Shown: piece by piece, positions 8,219 to 16,376 of the stretch | Numbering within the stretch: the stretch's first letter is position 1 | Layout of the letters: each line of letters begins with the position of its first letter | The notes under the pieces: generated by a model | What the model was told of the DNA's origin: nothing | The model's input: only the letters and a program-made list of their open reading frames with translations | Databases searched by the model: none | Made by a program: the position numbers and the translations under genes | Source of the DNA: G965197405 sp965197405 | GTDB lineage: Bacteria; Chloroflexota; Dehalococcoidia; Lucifugimonadales; JAGWBF01 | NCBI GenBank assembly: GCA_965197405.1 | Contig: OZ240206.1 | Span: 992,001-1,056,000 of the forward strand | DNA: 64,000 nt | Direction: 5' to 3'

Positions 8219-8352
8219 ACTTTGCTATGAAAACACCCTTCGTTATACCCGTGAAGCTTGTCCTCGTGCAAACGAGGAACGGGTATCCACGTCCCCGACG
8301 TCCCTGGACTCCCGCTTTCGCGGAGCCTGCCCCTGTGAAAGCAGGGGAGTGA
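8219..8352. repeat. Hairpin-rich dispersed repeat, family C
   Basis: Begins ACTTTGCTATGAAAACACCC, then TTCGTTATACCCGTGAAG, a TCCTCGTGCAAACGAGGA hairpin, GGACTCCCGCTTTCGCGGAG and CCCCTGTGAAAGCAGGGG. Lies between the dehydrogenase stop and the HIT gene. Confidence 0.7.
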
Positions 8353-8395
8353 TGATGGGGAGGCCATCGGGCATATGTAAGGAGGTCGCAAGGAT

Positions 8396-8746
8396 ATGAC
8401 CACTAGGGACTGCATCTTCTGCAAGATACCCGGCGGAGAGGTAGAGGCCCAAGTTGTCTACAGGGACGACCGCGTCTACGTCATAAGAGACATAAATCCT
8501 CTGGCGCCCGTCCATCTCCTCATTATTCCCAACCAGCACGTCGCGTCGCTGGCATACGTAGGCCCCGGCCAGGTGCCGGTGATGGGCCAGATCTTCGTCG
8601 TGGCCGAGGAGATGGCCCGGAGGGAGGGCGTGACCCTCAGCGGATACCGCCTGGTAATGAACCAGGGACCGGACTCGGGCCAGCAGATAGAACATGCCCA
8701 CATGCACCTCCTGGGCGGCAGAAAGCTGTCCGTTGATCTGGGATAG
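8396..8746 (+). CDS. HIT family (histidine triad) nucleotide-binding protein
   Basis: A 116-residue HIT protein starting after AAGGAGG. The histidine triad EHAHMHLLGG near residues 99-108 is the nucleotide-binding and catalytic motif (H-x-H-x-H). The N-terminal CIFCKIPGGE is the typical HINT-like start with two cysteines that often bind zinc. HIT enzymes hydrolyse nucleoside phosphoramidates or dinucleoside polyphosphates such as Ap3A/Ap4A. The gene is followed after 3 bases by a YqeK-type hydrolase that in other bacteria cleaves Ap4A, so a shared role in nucleotide-signal turnover is plausible. Confidence 0.94.
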   Translation: MTTRDCIFCKIPGGEVEAQVVYRDDRVYVIRDINPLAPVHLLIIPNQHVASLAYVGPGQVPVMGQIFVVAEEMARREGVTLSGYRLVMNQGPDSGQQIEHAHMHLLGGRKLSVDLG

Positions 8747-8749
8747 AGC

Positions 8750-9358
8750 GTGACTTCAGGGATAGAAGACGCTATTGGCAGCAGGCTCGAACCTCTTCCC
8801 GAGGGCCTGCGCCGGCACATATACCGGGTACAGAAGGTGGCCCTGGAGCTGGCTCGCCAGCACGAGGTAGACGGGGAAAAGACGCGGCTCGCCGCCCTGG
8901 CCCACGACATTGCCAGGGCCATGAAGGGGGAAGATCTGCTTCGCAAGGCCCGCGAGTTGGGCATAGCGGTTCACCCTGTGGAAGCTGAGGTCCCTATACT
9001 CCTTCACGGCCCCGTGGCCGCCGAGATGCTCAGGCTTACGGATGGACTCGAGGACCAGGATATATATGAAGCCGTATACTGGCACAGCACCGCTCGCGAG
9101 GGTCTGGGGCCTGCGGCCAAGGTGGTCTACCTGGCCGATAAGCTGGACCCCCGGAAGGTGGGCCGATACCCCTTTCTGCCGGAGCTCCGGGCGCTGGCAA
9201 TGAAGAGCCTGGACAGAGCTATTCTGGAGTTCCTGAGCCGTGAGCTTGTCTCCCTGCTCCAGCAGGGCAGTCTGGTCCACCCGACCTCCGTAGAGGCGCG
9301 GAACGAGCTAGTCCTGAATCTTACCCACAATAGGTCACATGGAGGCCAACATGGCTGA
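8750..9358 (+). CDS. yqeK: YqeK-like HD domain hydrolase (Ap4A hydrolase type)
   Basis: A 202-residue HD-superfamily protein with a GTG start three bases after the HIT stop codon, so probably translationally coupled. The metal-binding signature is visible: an early histidine in LRRHIYRVQ, the HD pair in AALAHDIARAMK (about residues 50-60), HGPVAAEML, the histidine in AVYWHSTAREG, and the aspartate in YLADKLDPRK. This order matches YqeK, a symmetrical Ap4A hydrolase in Gram-positive bacteria. The usual companions nadD and rsfS are absent; a HIT gene and a PPOX gene are the neighbours. Confidence 0.88.
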   Translation: MTSGIEDAIGSRLEPLPEGLRRHIYRVQKVALELARQHEVDGEKTRLAALAHDIARAMKGEDLLRKARELGIAVHPVEAEVPILLHGPVAAEMLRLTDGLEDQDIYEAVYWHSTAREGLGPAAKVVYLADKLDPRKVGRYPFLPELRALAMKSLDRAILEFLSRELVSLLQQGSLVHPTSVEARNELVLNLTHNRSHGGQHG

Positions 9359-9779
9359 GAGGACCATGACACCCCAGGAAGTGGGCGCCTATCTCAACGA
9401 GGTGCAGATCGCAAACCTGGCGACTTTAAGGCGCGATGGCTCGCCACATCTCGCGCCGATATGGTACGAGTACGACGGGGAGAAGCTATACATCACCACC
9501 GGAAGCTCATCCGTAAAGGTGCGCAATATAAAGAGGGACCCCAGGGTGATGGTCTCCGTAGCCGTCCCCGAGGAGCCTTACAGGTACGTCCTGATAGAGG
9601 GCCGCGCCGAGGTGACCACCACGGACGTCGAGAAGACCACCCTGTCGGTCTGCGTCCGCTATCAGGGCCAGGAGAGGGGGTCAAATTTCGCCAGGGAGAT
9701 ACTGGAGAGCGGAGAGGCCGCGGTTGTAGTAGTCCATCCCACCAGAATAATCTCCTGGATGGATGAGGGGTCCGGTTAA
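9351..9779 (+). CDS. PPOX-class (F420-dependent type) split-barrel protein
   Basis: A 142-residue flavin/F420-binding split-barrel protein. The ATG at 9351 is preferred over one 12 bases upstream because GGAGG sits at the right distance from it. It overlaps the yqeK end by 8 bases. Motifs are NLATLRRDGSPHLAPIWYEYD, SSSVKVRNIKRDPRVMVSVA and the end TRIISW. Members use FMN or F420 and reduce varied substrates; the DGSPHLAPIWY pattern fits the F420-type subgroup. The operon HIT-yqeK-PPOX reads in one direction with tight spacing. Confidence 0.88.
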   Translation: MAERTMTPQEVGAYLNEVQIANLATLRRDGSPHLAPIWYEYDGEKLYITTGSSSVKVRNIKRDPRVMVSVAVPEEPYRYVLIEGRAEVTTTDVEKTTLSVCVRYQGQERGSNFAREILESGEAAVVVVHPTRIISWMDEGSG

Positions 9780-9800
9780 GCAATAGTCCCCTCCCCAGCG

Positions 9801-10487
9801 CTATGCAACGGCCGGCGGCAGCACGTCCTTTATCCAGGGGACTAGGTCGTTCATCACGTCTTGGCTGATTTCGTGCCTCATGGGGTACTCTTTGTATTGG
9901 GGATGGTATCCTTCCCCTTCCAGGAAGGCCCTCGCCTCCTGGGCCAGCCCCACCGGAGCTATCTCATCGTAGACGCCGTGGGAGATGAAGATGGGTTGGG
10001 TGCGCTGGGCTGGCAGGGTGACTCTCAGCTCTTCCGGGTCGGGCATCGAGGAGCTGAGCGCCGCCAGGCCGATGAACACCTCCGGCTTGCCCAGGCCGCA
10101 GCGGTAGGTCATCCCACCGCCCTGGGAGAACCCCATGAGGATGACCTGGCCCGGCGTCACATGGTACTGCTCCATGACCTCGTCGAAGAAAGTCTCAAGC
10201 AGCCCCGCAACCCGTTGGGAGTCTTCGGCAGTGCCATGTCCCCGGGGCGGCGTCCAGCCGTACCCCACCTGCCCCGGCGGCCCTAGCTGGAAGGGCAGGG
10301 GAGCGTTGGGGCAGGCGTACAGGTAGCCCTCGCGGTCAATGGCGGGGCAAAGCCCGGCTAGGTCGTGCATGTTGGCGCCGAACCCGTGCAACAGCACGAT
10401 CAGGGGATAGTCCCTCTGCGAAACATACTCGTCGGGGTGAATGGCGAGGTAATGGAGGCTCTTTCCCTGGTATTGCTTGGCTTCCAT
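9801..10487 (-). CDS. Phospholipase/carboxylesterase family alpha-beta hydrolase
   Basis: A 228-residue alpha/beta hydrolase of the carboxylesterase type (YpfH/EstB-like). The catalytic serine is in GFSQGG. The acid lies in SHGVYDEIAP and the histidine in MRHEIS near the end. The oxyanion region HGFGANMHDLAGL is also typical. Probably cytosolic, since no signal peptide is seen. It may hydrolyse short-chain esters or thioesters. It converges on the PPOX gene, and 281 bases without a clear gene separate it from fabG upstream on the same strand. Confidence 0.92.
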   Translation of the reverse strand: MEAKQYQGKSLHYLAIHPDEYVSQRDYPLIVLLHGFGANMHDLAGLCPAIDREGYLYACPNAPLPFQLGPPGQVGYGWTPPRGHGTAEDSQRVAGLLETFFDEVMEQYHVTPGQVILMGFSQGGGMTYRCGLGKPEVFIGLAALSSSMPDPEELRVTLPAQRTQPIFISHGVYDEIAPVGLAQEARAFLEGEGYHPQYKEYPMRHEISQDVMNDLVPWIKDVLPPAVA

Positions 10488-10768
10488 AGTCGGCTTTACC
10501 CTGAGGGGCGTACCGGCCTTCCCGACAGCCGAGTCTCCATAGACCCCGCCGGGTACTCAGGGTAGGGGACCTCCTTTCAGGTTTTCACCCAATGGTAAGT
10601 ATATAGTGCGTGGGAGTCAACCCGGCAGCCCACACCCATCTAAAGGGTGTTTCCCAAGGTGTTGCCATAGGGCCTCCTCTCCCACAGAGCGGAGAGTGAA
10701 CTTTGGAAACATCCGCTAAGGATTTGTCATAGTGGGAGGGAAGCCTGGGAACTTCACCCAGAAGCGTA

Positions 10769-11512
10769 TTACGCGGCTAGGCCGCCGTCTATGGAGATGA
10801 CCTGGCCGGTGATGTAGCTCGCCGCGTCGGTGCAGAGGAAGGTCACAGTTTCCGCCACGTCTTCGGGCGTGCCGAAGCGGGCCATGGGTATGCGAGCGAG
10901 AATGGCATTTTGCATCTCCTGGGGCAGCTGCTGGACCATGCTCGTGGTGATGTACCCAGGGGCCACGGCGTTTGCGGTAATGTTGCGGGAGGCCACCTCC
11001 CTGGCCACCGCCTTGGTAAACCCTATGAGGCCCGCCTTGGATGCGGCGTAGTTGGCCTGGCCCGGGTTGCCCGATAGCCCCACGACGGAGGATATGCAAA
11101 CGACCCTTCCGTGGCGCTGGCGAATCATATGGGGCAGGGCGAACCTGGTGCAGAGGTAAGCACCCCTGAGATTCACGCTAATAACCTCGTCCCACTCGTG
11201 GGCGCTCATCCGCATCAGGAGCTTATCCCTGGTTACGCCCGCGTTGTTCACCAGGATGTCCAGCTTGCCCCATCGCTCGACCACCTGCTTTACGATAGCT
11301 CGCACCTGGTCTTCCTGGGACACGTCACCACCTATGGCAAGGGCCTCGCCTCCGCAGGCGGCTATGGCGTCCACCACCCGCGCCGCATCGTCCGCTCCGG
11401 TGTGGTAGTTGACGGCAACCCTGGCTCCCGCTTTTGCCAGGCGGATGGCGGTGACCTCCCCGATGCCCCTGGAGGCGCCACTCACCAACGCTGTATAGCC
11501 TTCCAGGTTCAA
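10769..11512 (-). CDS. fabG: 3-oxoacyl-[ACP] reductase FabG
   Basis: FabG reduces 3-oxoacyl-ACP with NADPH in fatty-acid elongation. I choose the TTG start at 11512, giving MNLEGYTALVSGASRGIG and 247 residues, the usual FabG length. AAGGGAG lies 9 bases upstream. The Rossmann motif SGASRGIGE, the NNAGV motif, the catalytic serine in ISSVVGLSGNPG and the YAASK motif are all present; the C-terminus SIDGGLAA is also typical. It follows plsX and two hot-dog dehydratase genes on the same strand, with a family A repeat between plsX and fabG. Confidence 0.92.
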   Translation of the reverse strand: MNLEGYTALVSGASRGIGEVTAIRLAKAGARVAVNYHTGADDAARVVDAIAACGGEALAIGGDVSQEDQVRAIVKQVVERWGKLDILVNNAGVTRDKLLMRMSAHEWDEVISVNLRGAYLCTRFALPHMIRQRHGRVVCISSVVGLSGNPGQANYAASKAGLIGFTKAVAREVASRNITANAVAPGYITTSMVQQLPQEMQNAILARIPMARFGTPEDVAETVTFLCTDAASYITGQVISIDGGLAA

Positions 11513-11609
11513 GCCCGCCGCTCCCTTCTTTGTGTGCTCTCGGACTCTTCCCCACCAGAGCATAGGCTGAGATGAGGGAAAGTCCCCTCTCCCTCGATAG
11601 GGAAGACTA

Positions 11610-11740
11610 GGGTCTTTTAATTGTCACCCCGAACGGAGTAAGGGGTCTAAAATCCCTCTTGTAAGTCAAGGCTGATTCTTCTAGCAAGAGCTTTAGATTC
11701 TTCGTCGCTTCGCTCCTCAGAATGACAACTAAAAGACTCT
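11610..11740. repeat. Family A repeat, core type D
   Basis: Ends AGGGTCTTTTAATTGTCA (11610-11627) and TGACAACTAAAAGACTCT (11723-11740) are inverted repeats with 16 of 18 matches. The core, with GTAAGTCAAGGCTGATTCTT, is not seen in other copies. It splits fabG from plsX. Confidence 0.75.
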
Positions 11741-11751
11741 TGGGGGAAAAG

Positions 11752-12816
11752 CTAGGATGCAGACGATTGCCGGGTGGAAAGGCCGCTGCTTTGCAGGGCA
11801 GCCAGCTCTGTCCTGATGCTGTCCAACAGCTTGATCTCCACGTATCTTCTGGCGGTGTCAATGGCCCCCGCCACCCCCTCGGCTTTGGAAGCCCCGTGAC
11901 CCACCAGTACCGCGCCGTCAATGCCGAAGAGCGGCCCGGCCATCTTTTTCGGCAGATTATTTATCTCCCAAACTTCAGACACCAGAGGCCCAATGGCAGC
12001 GTCCGGGAGCTTCCCTTCAAGGCTCTTTTTCAGGTAGGCGGCCATAGTGGCCCCCAGACCTTCGGTAAATTTCATGAGTATATTGCCTACAAACCCGTCA
12101 CAGACGATGACATCCGCTTTACCCGTGAAGAAGTCCATCCCCTCCACGTTGCCGACAAAATTCAGGTTGCTCTCCTTGAAGATATGGTACGCCTCCCGCA
12201 CCTGGCGGTTGCCCTTCGACTCCTCAGCGCCCACGCTGAGAAGGCCCACCCTGGGGCGCTCTATGCCGAGGAACTTGTGGGCGAATAGGGAACCCATGAC
12301 AGCGAAGTCAAGGAGCAGGGAGGGGCGGCAGTCCACGTTGCTGCCCATGTCCATAACCACCGTCCTGGGAGCCAGGCCCAGAAAGGGTCCCCCGAGACAG
12401 GGCCGCTCCAGCCCTCCAAGGGTGCCCAGGATGAGGGCGGCGCTGGCCATAGTGGCTCCGGTAGATCCCATAGAGACCAGGGCATCGGCTTCACCATCCT
12501 TCACCAGCCGGGTCGCCACGACTACAGACGCCCTGGGTCTGCTCCGAAGGGCCTGGACAGGGTGTTCATCCTCGGTGATTTTGCCTTCCGACGCCACCAC
12601 CCGGATGGGCAGCCCCTCGCGGTCATACTTCGCCAACTCGCCTTCAACCTCTTCCACCTTTCCCACGAGGAGTATCTCTATGGGATTGGATCGGGGATTC
12701 GAGCGCGCCGCTTCCACGGCCCCCTTCACTATTTCCACAGGAGCGTAGTCGCCCCCCATTGCATCCACCGCTATGCGTATGGCAGGTGCAGGGCGATCGT
12801 TCTGCGTTGTGGCCAT
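11752..12816 (-). CDS. plsX: Phosphate acyltransferase PlsX
   Basis: PlsX converts acyl-ACP and phosphate to acyl-phosphate, the acyl donor for PlsY in phospholipid synthesis. The chosen ATG (12816) is preceded by AAGGAAGG at 8 bases; a GTG three codons earlier has no suitable site. The protein has 354 residues. It carries the N-terminal IAVDAMGGDYAP signature, EDEHPVQALRSRPRAS, SMGSTGATMAS and DGFVGNILMKFTEGL. It lies downstream of two MaoC-like genes and upstream of fabG, a compact lipid-synthesis group. Confidence 0.95.
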   Translation of the reverse strand: MATTQNDRPAPAIRIAVDAMGGDYAPVEIVKGAVEAARSNPRSNPIEILLVGKVEEVEGELAKYDREGLPIRVVASEGKITEDEHPVQALRSRPRASVVVATRLVKDGEADALVSMGSTGATMASAALILGTLGGLERPCLGGPFLGLAPRTVVMDMGSNVDCRPSLLLDFAVMGSLFAHKFLGIERPRVGLLSVGAEESKGNRQVREAYHIFKESNLNFVGNVEGMDFFTGKADVIVCDGFVGNILMKFTEGLGATMAAYLKKSLEGKLPDAAIGPLVSEVWEINNLPKKMAGPLFGIDGAVLVGHGASKAEGVAGAIDTARRYVEIKLLDSIRTELAALQSSGLSTRQSSAS

Positions 12817-12896
12817 GTACCCCACCTTCCTTCAACAGGATTCTGGCAACGGGACTTTGGCTTGATATAGCCGCTTCGGGTCTGTGGACGATCTCG

Positions 12897-13295
12897 TCAG
12901 ATGCGCTGCGTGACAGAGGCGACACCGCTTATCAGCTCCTGTCCACGGGAGTTGACCAGGCCCACGGAGCATTCTATAAAACGCTCCTGGGTGCCCGGCT
13001 CATCCTTGACAACCTCTCCCCAGGTATGCATCCTGTCCCCAGGGTATGCGGGGGCCTTGAGTCGCACTTTCAACCTCCCGCTCTCCAGCCAGCTCTGGCC
13101 GAAGGCGCGGGTCAGCATCTCGGAGACAAAGGCGAGGGTCAGCATACCGTGGGCGATGACTCCCCCAAACTGGGTCGCGGAGGCGAATTCGGGGTCCAGG
13201 TGCAAAGGGTTGTGGTCTCCGGAGGCGTGGGCATAGCGAGCAAGCTGCTCCTGGGTGATGACCTTCTCCACTACAGGGAGCTTGCTTCCCTTCAT
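12897..13295 (-). CDS. MaoC-like (R)-hydratase/dehydratase, catalytic subunit
   Basis: A 132-residue hot-dog fold protein with the hydratase-2 motif ARYAHASGDHNPLHLDPEFA, where Asp and His are catalytic. The conserved FGGVIAHGMLTLAFVSEML helix follows. The start at 13295 is preceded by GAGGAAGG and lies 4 bases after the stop of the preceding gene, so it is probably co-translated with it. With that gene it matches the two-subunit HadA-HadB arrangement of mycobacterial FAS-II dehydratases. Together with FabG this could do the 3-hydroxyacyl-ACP dehydration step, replacing FabZ. Confidence 0.9.
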   Translation of the reverse strand: MKGSKLPVVEKVITQEQLARYAHASGDHNPLHLDPEFASATQFGGVIAHGMLTLAFVSEMLTRAFGQSWLESGRLKVRLKAPAYPGDRMHTWGEVVKDEPGTQERFIECSVGLVNSRGQELISGVASVTQRI

Positions 13296-13299
13296 CCGG

Positions 13300-13701
13300 C
13301 TACTCGCCTTCCTCGCCGCCCATAGGCACCAGGACCGTAGCTTTGCCGACAAGAACTGCCTCGCCACCGTCCCCGTGTACGGTGAAGTCTGCGGATACCA
13401 GCTGCCAGTCACCGCGACGCATGGGCCTGGAAAGGGCAGCAACGCAGGATACCTCTTCATCCGGATTGACCATCCGCCTGCAATCTATCTCCTGAGAAGC
13501 GTGAATGGTGCCAGGGGGCAGCGATAGCTCCTCCAGTAACGCCCCGAGGGCGCGGGCGGCCAGCGCCATGGGGGGGACAGCGCCCAAGTCCCGGTAGAGG
13601 AGAGAGCCGTCCTCCACAGCCGTCAAATACTCTTCCACAGCCTTGGCCCCCACAGCCCAGCGCCCCAGATTCAGCTTCTCGCCCGGTGCCGGTAACTTCA
13701 T
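13300..13701 (-). CDS. MaoC-like dehydratase, N-terminal (FAS1-type) subunit
   Basis: A 133-residue hot-dog domain without the catalytic Asp-His motif, similar to the N-terminal half of MaoC/FAS1 dehydratases and to mycobacterial HadA. The start ATG at 13701 follows AAGGAG. Recognisable parts are EYLTAVEDGSLLYRDLGAVP, HASQEIDCRRMVNPDEEVSC and GDWQLVSADFTVHGDGGEAV. It is the first gene of the minus-strand set and is followed after 4 bases by the catalytic subunit, which supports a heterodimer. Confidence 0.85.
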   Translation of the reverse strand: MKLPAPGEKLNLGRWAVGAKAVEEYLTAVEDGSLLYRDLGAVPPMALAARALGALLEELSLPPGTIHASQEIDCRRMVNPDEEVSCVAALSRPMRRGDWQLVSADFTVHGDGGEAVLVGKATVLVPMGGEEGE

Positions 13702-13797
13702 GCGCTCCTTATCCGGTAAGCGCCGTTGATTATAGCATAGCACGGGATACCAGGATGTACATGAGAACCGGTCGAGTTTCCTGCCCTTTTGGAAGCT

Positions 13798-13995
13798 GGC
13801 AATCGCCTATGGCCTTGCCAGGCTACATCAAGGGGGCCGAAAATGGCGGCCGGACTTCCCCCGCCGTCACTCCCACGAAAGTGGGAGTCCATGCCCTCAA
13901 TCAGTGGTCAGTATCTCTCCCCTTTCGCGGGAGACCGGGGACCGGGGGCTGTGGATACCCATTTCCACGGGTATGACGAAGGGTGTTTTCATGCT
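13798..13995. repeat. Hairpin-rich dispersed repeat, family C
   Basis: Starts AGGCTACATCAAGGGGGCCG, has CACTCCCACGAAAGTGGGAG, CCCCTTTCGCGGGAGACCGG and TACCCATTTCCACGGGTATG, and ends GACGAAGGGTGTTTTCATG. Together with the next repeat it fills the non-coding gap 13702-14225. Confidence 0.72.
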
Positions 13996-14006
13996 ACTAC
14001 AGGTCC

Positions 14007-14141
14007 CCGCCGCGTGTCATTCCGAAACGGAGCGAAGCCGAGTGAGGAATCTAAGGGCATGCTCTCGAATAAGCCTGCGCCTTAGATTCCTCGCTGCGCT
14101 CGGAATGACATGAGAGGGGGTGCAGGCTATTTTCATGGTAA
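14007..14141. repeat. Family A repeat, core type B
   Basis: Half-sites GTGTCATTCCGAAACGGAGC and GCTGCGCTCGGAATGACATG flank the core GGCATGCTCTCGAATAAGCC. It is followed by GGGGGTGCAGGCTATTTTCA TGGTAA. The same core occurs at 25023, 29088 and 63243. Confidence 0.75.
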
Positions 14142-14225
14142 CCGCAGATGGCCTTGTGAAGGCCGCGTAAGAGGATGAAAGGCCCTGCGCAGGCGTAGGA
14201 GCGCGGGGCTATCCGCGCCGGCCCA

Positions 14226-15329
14226 CTATGCGCTGTCGCCAGGCCCGAAGGGCAGGATTGAGGCCTTGACCTTCGCCCAGACCCCATCCCTGTCAGCGAG
14301 GCCCATCAGAGTGCCCACTTCCGCGGCCTCTTTCCTCACGTAGCCCAGCCCGAGAGGCTCGCCGGTCGTGGGTATCTTTACCAGGGAAGTAAGGTGGCCC
14401 ACCTCCTTACCCTCCCTGGAGAGTTTCATCCCTTCCTCCGGCTGGGCGTCGGGTGAGAAGCTGAGGGAGACCAGGTGTCTCTGCACTTTCTGGTAGGTAT
14501 CCAGCCTCGCGATGACCTCCTGGCCGATGTAGCACCCCTTGGTAAAGCTTATGGAACCCCACAGGCCCGTTTCCAAAGGGTTGTATGACTCGCCCATCTC
14601 TCTGTCATACCCCGGGTCGCCCTGCTCCACCCGAAGCGCCTCGTGGGCTTCCAGACCCAGGGGCGCGGCCCCGGCGCCGACCGCCTCCTGCCAGACCTTT
14701 TCGGCGTTCTCCGCGAGCACCACGATTTCGAACCTGGGCAGGCTTACCAGGTCTCTTCTTATGATGTGGGCCTCAACGCCGGAGATAGTCACACGCGCCG
14801 ACTGGTAGGGGAAGAATGACGCCAGGTCCAGACTCGGAAGGCCCAGGATACCGGTGAGACCAAGAAGGTCCTGGGCGCCCGGCCCCATGACCGAGAGCAT
14901 GGCAGTGTCACAGGTGACGTCTTCCAGGACAACATCGTCTACAATGGTGTACTTATCAATCCACTCAATTACCCTATCCCTGGTCTGAGGGCTGGTGAGC
15001 ATGAGGACGTGGTCTCCGAGGTTTAGCACCGTCAGCAGGTCGAGAATCCGCCCCCGGTCGGTGGTAAGGACGGTGGGCGCACCCTGACCGGGCTGTAGGG
15101 ACACGAGGTCGTTGGTGGAAAGGCGGTGAAGCAGGTCGAGGGCGTCGGCGCCGGTGGCCTTGATTCTGCCGGTGTAAGAGGCGTCATGGACAGCAGTAGT
15201 CTCCGAGGCGGCCCTGTACTCTGCCAGCACGCCGCCATAGACGCGGGGCAACTCCCAACCGTGCCACTCCTGGAGGACCGCTCCCCCGCGGATGGAAGCA
15301 TTGTAAAGGGGTGTTCGCTGCGCAGCCAT
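14226..15329 (-). CDS. ygfZ: YgfZ/GcvT-fold folate-binding protein (IBA57-like)
   Basis: A 367-residue protein of the aminomethyltransferase-fold family. The signature KGCYIGQEVIARLDTYQKVQ with its conserved cysteine is diagnostic for YgfZ/IBA57 rather than glycine-cleavage GcvT. These proteins use a tetrahydrofolate cofactor and assist assembly or repair of 4Fe-4S enzymes. N-terminal motifs are VYGGVLAEYRAASETTAVHD and LHRLSTNDLVSLQPGQG. The ATG at 15329 has GGGAGG upstream; another ATG lies four codons earlier. It lies directly downstream of an IscA-type gene on the same strand, echoing the known IBA57-ISCA partnership. Confidence 0.9.
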   Translation of the reverse strand: MAAQRTPLYNASIRGGAVLQEWHGWELPRVYGGVLAEYRAASETTAVHDASYTGRIKATGADALDLLHRLSTNDLVSLQPGQGAPTVLTTDRGRILDLLTVLNLGDHVLMLTSPQTRDRVIEWIDKYTIVDDVVLEDVTCDTAMLSVMGPGAQDLLGLTGILGLPSLDLASFFPYQSARVTISGVEAHIIRRDLVSLPRFEIVVLAENAEKVWQEAVGAGAAPLGLEAHEALRVEQGDPGYDREMGESYNPLETGLWGSISFTKGCYIGQEVIARLDTYQKVQRHLVSLSFSPDAQPEEGMKLSREGKEVGHLTSLVKIPTTGEPLGLGYVRKEAAEVGTLMGLADRDGVWAKVKASILPFGPGDSA

Positions 15330-15438
15330 GATACCTCCCATTCTCCCATTACTCTTGGCTGAAATTACCGACGCCGCCTGTGTCGGGTAAAGGCGGCGTC
15401 GCGGGGTGCGCTGGTTCGGTCCTCTTCTTCAGAGGGCT

Positions 15439-15795
15439 TCAGACGGCGAAGGAGTTGCCACAACCACAGCTTTTCGTCGCGTTGGGGTTCTGGAACACGA
15501 AGCCCTTGCCATTGAGGCCGTCGGAGAAATCAAGCTCAGTACCGGCCAGGAAGATATAGCTCTTTTTGTCAACGAAGACCTTCACACCGTTATCGTCAAT
15601 CACCTTATCGTTGGAGCCGGCGCCTTTTTCTATGCTGAGGGTGTAGAGCAGGCCGGAGCATCCACCGCCCTTGACGCCCACTTTCACGCCAAAGTCCTCT
15701 TCCAGTCCCTCTTTCTTGGCGAAACCCCTGAGCTTTTCCGACGCCTTGTCCGTCACTCTTATGGTAAGCGTGCCATCGGTAGCTATGGCCGTCAT
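15439..15795 (-). CDS. iscA: A-type Fe-S cluster carrier, IscA/ErpA family
   Basis: A 118-residue A-type carrier that receives and delivers Fe-S clusters. The three conserved cysteines are present: GGGCSGLLY (Cys in the middle) and the C-terminal SCGCGNSF pair. Start ATG at 15795 follows GGAGG. A good sigma-70 type promoter lies upstream (see 15849-15878), so this is likely the first gene of an iscA-ygfZ transcription unit. No iscS or iscU is visible nearby. Confidence 0.94.
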   Translation of the reverse strand: MTAIATDGTLTIRVTDKASEKLRGFAKKEGLEEDFGVKVGVKGGGCSGLLYTLSIEKGAGSNDKVIDDNGVKVFVDKKSYIFLAGTELDFSDGLNGKGFVFQNPNATKSCGCGNSFAV

Positions 15796-15848
15796 TATAC
15801 GCGTCCTCCTGCGAGTCCCTTGAAGGTCCATGCCTTCAAGTTGGCATA

Positions 15849-15878
15849 ATTATAGCGCTCCGCCGGCAACCGAGTCAA
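15849..15878 (-). promoter_or_regulatory. Probable sigma-70 promoter of iscA
   Basis: On the minus strand TTGACT (15873-15878) and TATAAT (15849-15854) are separated by 18 bases. The box lies about 53 bases before the iscA start codon. Confidence 0.75.
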
Positions 15879-15895
15879 GATATATTTATGTATTG

Positions 15896-16266
15896 CAGGG
15901 TCATCTAATCCTCGACACTAGGTGAACATAGGTCTGCCTGCAGCAGGCAGGCCCCCGCCGCGTGTCATTCCGAACGGAGCGAAGCGGAGTGAGGAATCTA
16001 AGGGTACTCTGAATAAGTCACGCGCCCTTAACCGTCTCTCCCGTGAAAGCGGGTGTCCATGAACCCTCTCCCTCAACGGGAGAGGGTGGGTGAGGGTGAC
16101 GCCCCTCAATGGCCCCTTCCGACTCCGTATACACGGCTTGTTCAGATGTTCCCTAAAATGTCTCCTAACAAAACCCGGAATCAAGGCAGTATCGGCCAGA
16201 ACAAGGCCGCGGCTAGCCAGGACTTTAGACCCCTCGCTCCGCTCGGGGTGACAATTGAATGGCCCT
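15896..16266. repeat. Long family A element, core type A
   Basis: Starts CAGGGTCATCTAATCCTCG and ends GACAATTGAATGGCCCTG. Contains CTGCCTGCAGCAGGCAG (15934-15950), the left half-site GTCATTCCGAACGGAGCGAA, a family C-like block CCGTGAAAGCGGGTGTCCAT, the core CCGGAATCAAGGCAGTATCG and the right half-site. It fills most of the gap 15879-16376. Confidence 0.78.
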
Positions 16267-16376
16267 GACCCGACAAGCACCCGGCCTGTTGCGGGCCGCC
16301 CGATAGTGTAGAATAGAAGCGTAGTGCAACCGGGCCGGGGAAGAAGTCCGATTCAAGGAGTCTAAGGAGTTGTAGC

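Noticed and set aside
10488..10768. A gene between the esterase and fabG
   Set aside because: No open frame with a credible start or protein pattern was seen.
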